NCBI GenBank assembly: GCA_035307785.1
Contig: DATGHS010000502.1
Location: forward strand, 1 to 32,179
DNA: 32,179 nucleotides
Source: DATGHS01 sp035307785
GTDB taxonomy: Bacteria > Planctomycetota > Planctomycetia > Gemmatales > Gemmataceae
Direction: 5' to 3'
A program made the translations under genes and the position numbers. A model generated the notes under the pieces. The model searched no databases. It saw only the letters and a program-made list of their open reading frames with translations, and was not told the origin of the DNA. Within the stretch, counting starts at the first letter, position 1. Each line of letters starts with the position of its first letter. Below are positions 26,306 through 32,179 of this stretch, piece by piece.

Positions 26306-27817
26306 TCAATACCGCTTAAACGTGGCTTTATCGATGTTGTAGCTGGCGAGCTTGTCGGAAACACTTCGGCGCGACAGTCCGCATATTTGTGCGCATCGGC
26401 CTACGTGCCCATGGCATTCTTGAAGCGCCTTGCGCAAGTACGCTTCCTCGAATGATGCCACTAGCTCTGCCAGTTGCTCCGAAAGCGGCCGCGCGAGGTC
26501 GATCGTGAATGGCGTTTGCTGCTTGCCTGTGCCGGCCACGTCGGCGGGCAAGTTCTCCGGTCGAATGTGGCCATCGCGGGCGGTCACGCAAGCGCGCTCA
26601 ATGGCGTTCTCTAATTCGCGAATGTTGCCGGGCCAATGATGGGCCAAAAGTCGCTCCATCGCTTCGGGCTCAATACGCGGAGTGGCCTCGCCGGGCCGCG
26701 CATACTTCTGGGCAAAGTACGTGGCCAAAAGCGGAATGTCTTCGCTGCGCTCGCGCAACGGCGGTAGGTCGATCTTCACCACGTTGAGACGGTAGAACAG
26801 GTCTTCACGGAATTTTCCGTCGGCCACCAGCTGCTTGAGCGAACGGTTCGTGGCCGCAATCACGCGCACATCGACTTCGATGCTCTCCGTGCCGCCCACA
26901 CGTTCAAAGCGGCGCTCCTGAAGGACGCGCAACAGCTTGGCTTGCATCGGAGCGGGAATGTCGCCGATTTCATCTAGAAAGAGCGTTCCGCCGTTGGCCA
27001 GTTCGAAGCGGCCCTTGCGTTGGCCCGCGGCGCCGGTGAACGCGCCTTTTTCATGGCCAAACAATTCGCTTTCGAGCAGCGTTTCGGGCAGCGCCGCGCA
27101 GCTTACTGCGACCATGGCGCCCGGCCGCTGCGAGACGGCGTGAATGGCCCGAGCGGCCTGGTCCTTACCCGTGCCGGTTTCTCCTTCGAGCAGAACCGTT
27201 GCCGGCGTCGGAGCTACGTGGCTGATGAGCTCGAAGATCTCGTGCATGCGCCGATTCTTGCTGAGAATGTTTTGGAATGAATGGCGCTGTTGGAGCTGCT
27301 CGCGCAAGGAGACCACTTCGTCTTGCAATGCTCGTTCTCGCAGCGCCCGCTGCACCACCAGCCGCAAGTGGTCTACATCGATGGGTTTGGTGAGGAAATC
27401 GGTCGCGCCGAGCTGCATCGCTTGTACTGCGTCGGCAATGCTGCCATAGCCGGTCGTGACGATTACCGACACCGTCAGCCGGCGCTTTTTGACTTCTTCG
27501 ATAAGTTCCATGCCGTTCACACGCGGCATCTTCAGATCGGTGATGATCACGCTGTAAGGGCGCTCGATCAGCGCGGCCAACGCTTCACGGCCGTCGGAGA
27601 CGGTCGTGACTTCAACTCCCGAATCGACTTCCAGCAATTGTTGGAGTTGCTTGGACGTGGTCGCACTGTCGTCGGCAATAAGGATGCGGCGTTTCCAGGC
27701 CCCGTTCCCAGTAGGGGAACCGGCAGCCTGTCCATCCAGAATAGCCTCGGCATCCGCTGTCGGGCTTTGGTTCATAATTGCGAGTGTCTCGGAAGGGAGC
27801 GCTACAGAGAAGCTCAT
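26306..27817 (-). CDS. sigma-54-dependent response regulator, NtrC/AtoC family
   Basis: A 503-aa three-domain activator. The receiver domain (about 43-157) has the acidic pair at 49-50, phospho-acceptor Asp94 in VIITDLKMP and Lys144. The AAA+ domain (about 180-420) has Walker A GETGTGKD (212-219), the sigma-54-contacting GAFTGA loop (258-263) and Walker B GGTLFLDEIGD. A Fis-type helix-turn-helix closes the protein (EAYLRKALQECHGHVGRCAQICGLSRRSVSDKLASY). It activates sigma-54 promoters when phosphorylated. Start 27817 is used; an ATG at 27775 is possible, as residues 1-40 are unconserved. A hybrid histidine kinase is divergent 236 bases away and may be its partner. Confidence 0.94.
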   Translation of the reverse strand: MSFSVALPSETLAIMNQSPTADAEAILDGQAAGSPTGNGAWKRRILIADDSATTSKQLQQLLEVDSGVEVTTVSDGREALAALIERPYSVIITDLKMPRVNGMELIEEVKKRRLTVSVIVTTGYGSIADAVQAMQLGATDFLTKPIDVDHLRLVVQRALRERALQDEVVSLREQLQQRHSFQNILSKNRRMHEIFELISHVAPTPATVLLEGETGTGKDQAARAIHAVSQRPGAMVAVSCAALPETLLESELFGHEKGAFTGAAGQRKGRFELANGGTLFLDEIGDIPAPMQAKLLRVLQERRFERVGGTESIEVDVRVIAATNRSLKQLVADGKFREDLFYRLNVVKIDLPPLRERSEDIPLLATYFAQKYARPGEATPRIEPEAMERLLAHHWPGNIRELENAIERACVTARDGHIRPENLPADVAGTGKQQTPFTIDLARPLSEQLAELVASFEEAYLRKALQECHGHVGRCAQICGLSRRSVSDKLASYNIDKATFKRY

Positions 27818-27943
27818 AGTCTCGGTTCCAACAATTAGTTTACTGCATTCACCTCAAGCGAGCAATTCAAGCTCCTCCTTGCCGAACGCTTTGCTTCGCA
27901 GGTGCGCGTCGGCAAACGGGCGGAGCGTTCCGTGATTCGCGGC

Positions 27944-27949
27944 TATAAT
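27944..27949 (+). promoter_or_regulatory. possible -10 box for hybrid kinase
   Basis: A perfect TATAAT lies in the divergent 27818-28053 gap, about 105 bases before the kinase ATG. The expected -35 position (CGGAGC) does not match, so support is partial. I see no palindrome or sigma-54 site in the rest of the gap. Confidence 0.35.
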
Positions 27950-28053
27950 GTCATGGTAGCGCCGGCACGCGGGAAGCCCCTGGCGTCGCGAGCGACGTTC
28001 TGAATTCTGGTCCATGCGACCGTTCGATCCCTGCCGCGTGAGGGATAAACATC

Positions 28054-29703
28054 ATGACTCTCGAAAACAACCGTGGTTCCTTGGCCGCCAAGATCCTGGT
28101 GATTGACGGCAAGGGAGACAGCCTGCTTGGGCTGCGGGTAACCATGCAGGAGTTGGGGCAAAACTTCGTGCAGGCGCACTCGGCCGACGACGCTCTGCGC
28201 CAGGTGTGCGCTGACGACTTTGCTGCCATTCTCCTTGATCTCGAAACACCTGGCATCGATGGTTTCGAGATCGCCCGGCACATTCGAGCCCAGGAGCGCT
28301 CGCGCAACACCCCCATCATCTTTCTTGCTCGTGCTGAACACATGGATTTTCCCGTGACTCAGGCGTATGCTCTGGGCGCCGTGGATTACCTGGTCAAGCC
28401 GCTGATGAGGGAAATTCTGCGCGCCAAGGTCGTGGGCTTCGTCGACTTGTTTCAAAAAACCCGGCAGGTCCAAGAGCAGGCCGAACAACTTCGCCAGTTG
28501 GAGCGAAATCAATTCGAGCATGAATTGGCCGAAGCCAAGCAGCGCTGGGAATTGCAGCGGCTGCGCGACGAGGCGCAGCGCAAGAACGAGTTTCTGGCCA
28601 TGCTGGCCCATGAGTTGCGCAATCCGTTGGCGCCGATCCGCAATGCGGTGCAGTGGCTGCGCCTGCGCTGCCCAACCGACAAGGAAACGCGCTGGACGCA
28701 AGACGTGATCGACCGGCAGGTGCAGCATCTCACCCGGTTGGTCGATGATTTGCTCGATGTTGCCCGCATCACACGGGGCGCTATCCAACTTCGAAAAGAG
28801 GCCGTGGACATCGATACCATTGTCGCCCGTGCGGTGGAGTTGGCTCAGCCGCTGATCGACGCCCGCAAACACGACCTGACCGTCTCGCTGCTGAGCGAAC
28901 CGGCCCTGCTGGAAGCCGACTCCGCCCGCTTGTCGCAGGCGCTGGCCAATGTTTTGAATAACGCCGCGAAGTACACAAACGAGGGCGGCAAAATTTGGCT
29001 CACCTTCGAACGTCACGGCAATGATCTGGTGATTTCGGTTCGCGACACCGGGGTGGGCATTCCAACCGAGCTGTTGCCCAAAGTCTTCGATCTCTTTGTC
29101 CAAGAGGATCAAAGCTTGGAACGAACGCAGGGCGGACTCGGCATTGGTCTGACACTGGTACGAACGCTGGTGCAGTTGCACGGTGGAACCATTGAAGCAT
29201 TTAGCGCGGGGGCTGGACAGGGGAGCGAATTTGTCATGCGCCTGCCGGTCTTCATTGAAAGCGCATCGGCCAGGGCCGTGGCCAGGCGTGAAGCCAGGTC
29301 CAAGCCGACTGTGTCGCCGCGCCGGATCCTCATTGTCGACGATAATTACGACAGTGCGGAAAGCCTGGCCCTCCTGCTTCGCCATGCCGGTCATGAAGTG
29401 CAGACTGCCTATGACGGTCTGGCGGCCGTCGAAGCCGCGAAGGCATGGCCGCCGGATGTCGTGCTCTTGGATATTGCCTTGCCCCGCTTGAACGGACTGG
29501 AAGTGGCTCAACGTCTGCGCGGCGAGCTGGGTCTGAGCAACGCGCTTTTGGTCGCCATGACCGGTTACGGCCAAATGGAGGATCAACTGCGCTCTCGGGA
29601 AGCCGGATTTAATGCCCATCTTGTGAAACCTGTCGATCTGGAAGCCCTGGCCGAGCTGCTTGCTCACCCGGAGCTGGCGACCTTCGCACCTGGAGCCAAG
29701 TAA
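28054..29703 (+). CDS. hybrid histidine kinase, REC-HisKA-HATPase-REC
   Basis: A 549-aa cytosolic kinase with no TM segment. The N-terminal receiver (about 12-130) keeps Asp62 (LLDLETPG) and Lys115. Its acidic pocket is reduced to one Asp (VIDGKGD instead of VxDD), and Ala replaces the usual Ser/Thr before 95. A coiled linker (135-175) leads to the H-box with His186 (MLAHELRNP). The ATP domain shows an N-box at 299-306, DTGVGIP at 331-337 and GGLGIGL at 360-366. The C-terminal receiver has DD 429-430, Asp473 and Lys525. The input signal probably arrives through the first receiver. The divergent NtrC-type gene is a candidate partner. GAGGG lies about 9 bases before the ATG. Confidence 0.94.
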   Translation: MTLENNRGSLAAKILVIDGKGDSLLGLRVTMQELGQNFVQAHSADDALRQVCADDFAAILLDLETPGIDGFEIARHIRAQERSRNTPIIFLARAEHMDFPVTQAYALGAVDYLVKPLMREILRAKVVGFVDLFQKTRQVQEQAEQLRQLERNQFEHELAEAKQRWELQRLRDEAQRKNEFLAMLAHELRNPLAPIRNAVQWLRLRCPTDKETRWTQDVIDRQVQHLTRLVDDLLDVARITRGAIQLRKEAVDIDTIVARAVELAQPLIDARKHDLTVSLLSEPALLEADSARLSQALANVLNNAAKYTNEGGKIWLTFERHGNDLVISVRDTGVGIPTELLPKVFDLFVQEDQSLERTQGGLGIGLTLVRTLVQLHGGTIEAFSAGAGQGSEFVMRLPVFIESASARAVARREARSKPTVSPRRILIVDDNYDSAESLALLLRHAGHEVQTAYDGLAAVEAAKAWPPDVVLLDIALPRLNGLEVAQRLRGELGLSNALLVAMTGYGQMEDQLRSREAGFNAHLVKPVDLEALAELLAHPELATFAPGAK

Positions 29704-29720
29704 TCCGCTTCGGGACGGCG

Positions 29721-29933
29721 CTAATCGTCGGCTTTGGTTTTCTCGCGCGTGGAAGTAGCTCGAGGCGACACCTGGGCCGTTCTCACGGCCGTCGAGTCTG
29801 CGCTATGATCGGTGGCGTGCTGCTCGAAACATTTCCAGCAGCACAGCAGCTGGCCACAAAGCGGGCAAAAAATGGCATCCCGCAATTTGCGGCCGCATTG
29901 CTGGCACTCGTTGCCCGCCGACTTGGGCTTCAC
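29721..29933 (-). CDS. 70-aa zinc-ribbon protein
   Basis: A small protein with Cys pairs CQQCG and CPLCG followed by CCWKCFEQHATDH, enough for a zinc ribbon plus a second Cys/His site. The C-terminus is polar and disordered (TSTREKTKADD). The ATG at 29933 overlaps the TGA of the metallophosphoesterase gene (ATGA), so it is translationally coupled as the third gene of the set. It is unrelated in layout to the membrane-anchored zinc-ribbon protein at 17949. Confidence 0.75.
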   Translation of the reverse strand: MKPKSAGNECQQCGRKLRDAIFCPLCGQLLCCWKCFEQHATDHSADSTAVRTAQVSPRATSTREKTKADD

Positions 29934-30754
29934 AATTGGTCTCCCGGGCCTTGGCCCTTCTTCGAGTCTAGTGGCGGGTCAAGCGGGAGATCCACCACGC
30001 GATACGGCGGTTGGTCCGCAAATCGTTGCTGCAACAAACGTACCGAAACGTTGAACACCGGGGTGTCGCGGCTCGTTTTTCCTTCCGGGCTGCCATGGTG
30101 TGCATGGCCATGGAAAATGGCCGAGACCGGATAACGATTCAGTGGTTCCTCGAGCCGGCTGGAGCCGAGGAACGGGAAGATCTCCAAAGGTTCTCCTTCC
30201 ACCGTGGCACGAATCGGCGAGTAGTGCAGCAGGGCCACACGTTTCGGCATCTGAAGCCGAGCGAGTGCCGAGCCTAACTTCAGTGCTTCCTCGATAGATT
30301 CACGGACAAAATGCTTGATGATTTCCTCACCCCAGGGCTCCAAAGCACGCCGGTCGAATCCGCCGGCAAAGCCTTTCACACCGGCAAAGCCAACGCCCGC
30401 GGCTTCGAACGTTTCACCATCAAGCAAATGCACTCCGGCATCGCATAATATCTGTTCCACCTCTTGTTGTTGGCCGGATTCATAGTCGTGATTCCCCAGC
30501 ACGCCTACCATTGGGATTCGCACGGCCGCAGTGAGTTCCTTGGCCAGCGTTCGCGCTTCATCTGGCAGACCATGATCCGTTAGGTCGCCGCACAACATCA
30601 ATACATCGGCACGCTCGTTCACGTGCGCAAACCATGGCTGCAAACTTCCTTGTGCCGTCTTCGTGCAGTGCAGGTCGGCGATGCCGGCCAGTCGAACCTT
30701 GGCCTTGCCGGCCGCCGCTTCCGCCTCAACCGCGCGCTTTTTCGAGGGCGTCAT
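29930..30754 (-). CDS. calcineurin-like metallophosphoesterase
   Basis: A 274-aa enzyme with all five metallophosphoesterase blocks: ADLHC (Asp27, His29), GDLTDHG (Asp57), GNHDYE (Asn88, His89), LHYSP (His177) and HGHAHHG (His215, His217). It should bind two metals and hydrolyse a phosphomono- or diester; the substrate is unknown. There is no signal peptide, so it is cytosolic. Its start lies inside the last 29 bases of the nucleotidyltransferase gene, and its stop overlaps the zinc-ribbon start. The three genes are thus one tightly coupled unit. Confidence 0.92.
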   Translation of the reverse strand: MTPSKKRAVEAEAAAGKAKVRLAGIADLHCTKTAQGSLQPWFAHVNERADVLMLCGDLTDHGLPDEARTLAKELTAAVRIPMVGVLGNHDYESGQQQEVEQILCDAGVHLLDGETFEAAGVGFAGVKGFAGGFDRRALEPWGEEIIKHFVRESIEEALKLGSALARLQMPKRVALLHYSPIRATVEGEPLEIFPFLGSSRLEEPLNRYPVSAIFHGHAHHGSPEGKTSRDTPVFNVSVRLLQQRFADQPPYRVVDLPLDPPLDSKKGQGPGDQL

Positions 30755-31592
30755 TCTGATCCTCCGGCGATGTTTCGTGCTCTCTCATTTCTTGCGGAAT
30801 CGGCGCCGTCCAGCGATTCACATCCTCGCGGGTCAAGTTGCCTTGAGGCGCCAGGCGGGCATCCTGGTAGCCGCGCTGCTCCACGTCGATTAGATACTGG
30901 GCGCGCGAGAGCAGCGTGCCTTGGCAGATGGGCTCCTCGGAGGGTCTAGACTCAAGCTCCTTGTCGAGCCGGCTGATCAAGTCGCGCATCACCCACGCAG
31001 GCACATAAGTCCGATGCGACGGGTATACGAAGCCAAAGAGCACCAAATGGGCGAGTAGAACGCGCCAGTGCGGCCCGAAGCGGGCGAGCAAGCGCGACCA
31101 GTCAAGTTGGCCGGACAGCGCGCGGATCAGATGGGCGACGTTGGCGCCATCGTAGCGCTCGCGCTCCATGACAAAGGCCTGCTGCCAGATCATTTCCTCC
31201 GGCGGACAGAGTTGGACAGGCACGCCGAGGATCTCGGCATCGCGTGCATAGGGGAACCAACTGTCGTCTACTTCGCATTGGCCGTTCCCAGAGCTGAAAA
31301 TGACATCGAGAAACAGCGAATCGCTGTATGCCTTGGCCAGCCAATGCGGGAACACCAATTCGGTTTTGTATCCGGCAACCTCGAGTGCGTGGAGCGCGCG
31401 CTCGCAATCCGAGCGCCGGATGAAGATGTCCAGGTCCTTCGTCGTTCGGCCAATTCCCGTATACGCTTCCAGCGCCCGCGCGCCGCATACCAGAAACGGC
31501 ACTTGGGCAATGCCTAGAGTTTTCAGGGCGTGTTCATAAAACGCACGGGCCTCGGCCGACAGCCCGTCCGGCATCGATTGGTCCGGTCGCAT
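30726..31592 (-). CDS. nucleotidyltransferase-fold protein
   Basis: A 288-aa protein with a polymerase-beta-type nucleotidyltransferase core. The motif is FLVCGARALEAYTGIGRTTKDLDIFI, with Asp53 and Asp55 as the DxD pair and a third carboxylate, Asp96, in SLFLDVIF. The GG of the usual GGS helix start is CGA here. A helical region after 140 (EEMIWQQAFVMERERYDGANVAHLI) is like that of DUF6036/AbiEii-like families. The start at 31592 gives a normal N-terminus; the frame is open 62 codons upstream over low-complexity sequence overlapping the DUF1328 gene. It may modify RNA, protein or a small molecule. It is the first gene of the overlapping three-gene unit. Confidence 0.82.
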   Translation of the reverse strand: MRPDQSMPDGLSAEARAFYEHALKTLGIAQVPFLVCGARALEAYTGIGRTTKDLDIFIRRSDCERALHALEVAGYKTELVFPHWLAKAYSDSLFLDVIFSSGNGQCEVDDSWFPYARDAEILGVPVQLCPPEEMIWQQAFVMERERYDGANVAHLIRALSGQLDWSRLLARFGPHWRVLLAHLVLFGFVYPSHRTYVPAWVMRDLISRLDKELESRPSEEPICQGTLLSRAQYLIDVEQRGYQDARLAPQGNLTREDVNRWTAPIPQEMREHETSPEDQNDALEKARG

Positions 31593-31647
31593 AGTAATTA
31601 CTGCCTTATCTCTGTTTCGTTTGGCCAACGGTTCACAACGCCAATAC

Positions 31648-31818
31648 TCACAAGCGTGGGCCGCGCGATCTACCAAGCAGCAACGAGACCAAGAAAAGGA
31701 CCAGGAAAATGACGAACAGGATCCAAGCGATCTGAGAAGAAATGTACTCGGTATGGGCCAGGCCCAAAGCGCCGGCAATGAGTGCGATAATCAAAAACAG
31801 GATGGCTAGCCGCAACAT
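31648..31818 (-). CDS. DUF1328 (YtjA-like) small membrane protein
   Basis: A 56-aa protein with two TM helices (MLRLAILFLIIALIAGALGL and IAWILFVIFLVLFLVSLLLG) separated by AHTEYISSQ, the standard DUF1328 layout. The start at 31818 has GGAG 6 bases upstream. It lies 56 bases behind the CsbD-like gene on the same strand. Both families are small stress-induced proteins, so the pair is probably one stress transcript. Confidence 0.9.
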   Translation of the reverse strand: MLRLAILFLIIALIAGALGLAHTEYISSQIAWILFVIFLVLFLVSLLLGRSRGPRL

Positions 31819-31874
31819 CACTTCTCCCTTCGTGAAAGCGAGTCGCTGCGGAATGCCCTGGCTTTGCGCATTCA

Positions 31875-32120
31875 CTAGAAGCGCTCGTCAAACTTTTCTA
31901 CCTGAATCTCTTCGAGTTCTCGTTCGGCTTGGTTACAGGTCTCGTTCAACAAACGTTCGGCCTCCGTTTGGGATAGGCCATATTTTTCAAGCAGCTTATT
32001 CAGTAAGGGCTCTCGCCTACCGCCGATTTGCGATAGCTCCTCGTCGGTCAAACGGTCCCATCGTTCTTTGACCTTGACCTTCATGCGCATCCAGTTGCCC
32101 TGGAATTGCTCCCAGTTCAT
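31875..32120 (-). CDS. CsbD-like stress protein
   Basis: An 81-aa protein starting MNWEQFQGNWMRMKVKVKERWDRLTDEEL, the CsbD family signature (a general stress protein family first known from the Bacillus sigma-B regulon). The C-terminal half is a charged helix. An ideal ribosome-binding site, GGAGGTGAT (32123-32131), sits with 6 bases between GGAGG and the ATG. A weak -24/-12-like match lies near the window end. Confidence 0.92.
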   Translation of the reverse strand: MNWEQFQGNWMRMKVKVKERWDRLTDEELSQIGGRREPLLNKLLEKYGLSQTEAERLLNETCNQAERELEEIQVEKFDERF

Positions 32121-32156
32121 ACATCACCTCCGCTTGACGGTGGAGACGAAGGGGCA

Positions 32157-32171
32157 GCGTACGAAGTGCCC
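32157..32171 (-). promoter_or_regulatory. weak sigma-54-like site before CsbD-like gene
   Basis: On the minus strand GGGCAC, five bases, ACGC has GG and GC at the sigma-54 spacing and most of the -24 box. The -12 box fits at only two of four positions. It is much weaker than the csrA site and could be chance. Confidence 0.25.
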
Positions 32172-32179
32172 TAACGAAC

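Noticed and set aside
27943..29667. A 574-codon open frame on the minus strand opposite the hybrid histidine kinase
   Set aside because: The plus strand encodes a complete kinase with every expected motif. The antisense frame has no recognisable domain, is rich in Gln/His/Arg and follows from GC-biased codon use.
31593..31778. N-terminal extension of the nucleotidyltransferase (62 further codons)
   Set aside because: The stretch is Ser/Cys/Trp-rich low-complexity sequence, overlaps the DUF1328 gene in another frame and lies before the natural family start.

Overview
The window looks like a chromosomal segment of a member of the Planctomycetota. This rests on gene content: a very large PVC-type dehydrogenase with a C-terminal c-type heme domain, a DUF1501 protein with a twin-arginine leader, a DUF1549/DUF1553 'planctomycete cytochrome' protein, three Uma2-type endonuclease genes, a PQQ-like propeller protein of the PWPAWRGP type and an RND pump with a stress-protein tail. 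The DNA is GC-rich and I see no phage, IS transposase, CRISPR array, rRNA or tRNA. The order or genus cannot be named from what I can see.

Layout. At 2-961 (+) is the 3' part of an alpha/beta hydrolase gene. From 1053 to 19129 every gene is on the minus strand. Read in the direction of transcription, the blocks are: Uma2, zinc-ribbon membrane protein and DUF1501 (19129-16460); M20 dipeptidase and Uma2 (16359-14272), closed by a hairpin terminator; PQQ-propeller protein and a GT1-like glycosyltransferase (14169-11671); a 230-base array of hairpins; the PVC dehydrogenase (11397-8008); csrA translationally coupled to a degenerate Usp protein (7806-6768), preceded by a good sigma-54-type promoter; and an efflux operon of adaptor, RND permease, a 76-aa unknown and UspA (6640-1053). 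From 19315 to 25111 the genes are on the plus strand: a secreted lysine-rich protein, the DUF1549/DUF1553 protein, a third Uma2 and an ankyrin-repeat lipoprotein. Riboflavin synthase (minus) faces them across a shared terminator. Next come a conserved-looking 89-aa protein, a sigma-54-dependent NtrC-type regulator (minus) and a divergent hybrid histidine kinase (plus). The right end, all minus, holds CsbD-like and DUF1328 stress genes, then a three-gene overlapping set: nucleotidyltransferase, metallophosphoesterase and zinc-ribbon protein.

How the genes fit together. Much of the window is envelope and stress biology: RND efflux with Usp proteins, CsbD/DUF1328, CsrA, and the NtrC/kinase pair. 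The DUF1501, DUF1549/1553, PVC-dehydrogenase, PQQ and hydrolase genes belong to the secreted or periplasmic enzyme repertoire typical of planctomycetes.

The most unusual feature is the repeat landscape. At least six unrelated palindromic or tandem-inverted elements occur in 32 kb. Two of them sit inside conserved coding sequences while keeping the reading frame open: a 22-bp-arm palindrome in the PVC dehydrogenase and an 83-base hairpin built from 7-base units in the DUF1553 region. A second hairpin with the same 7-base-unit design lies between the efflux adaptor and permease genes. A three-copy tandem array of a composite double hairpin with an 80-base period fills the gap before the PVC dehydrogenase. 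The in-frame elements recall the Rickettsia palindromic elements in behaviour, though not in sequence. All functional statements are from reading the sequence; no database search was run.
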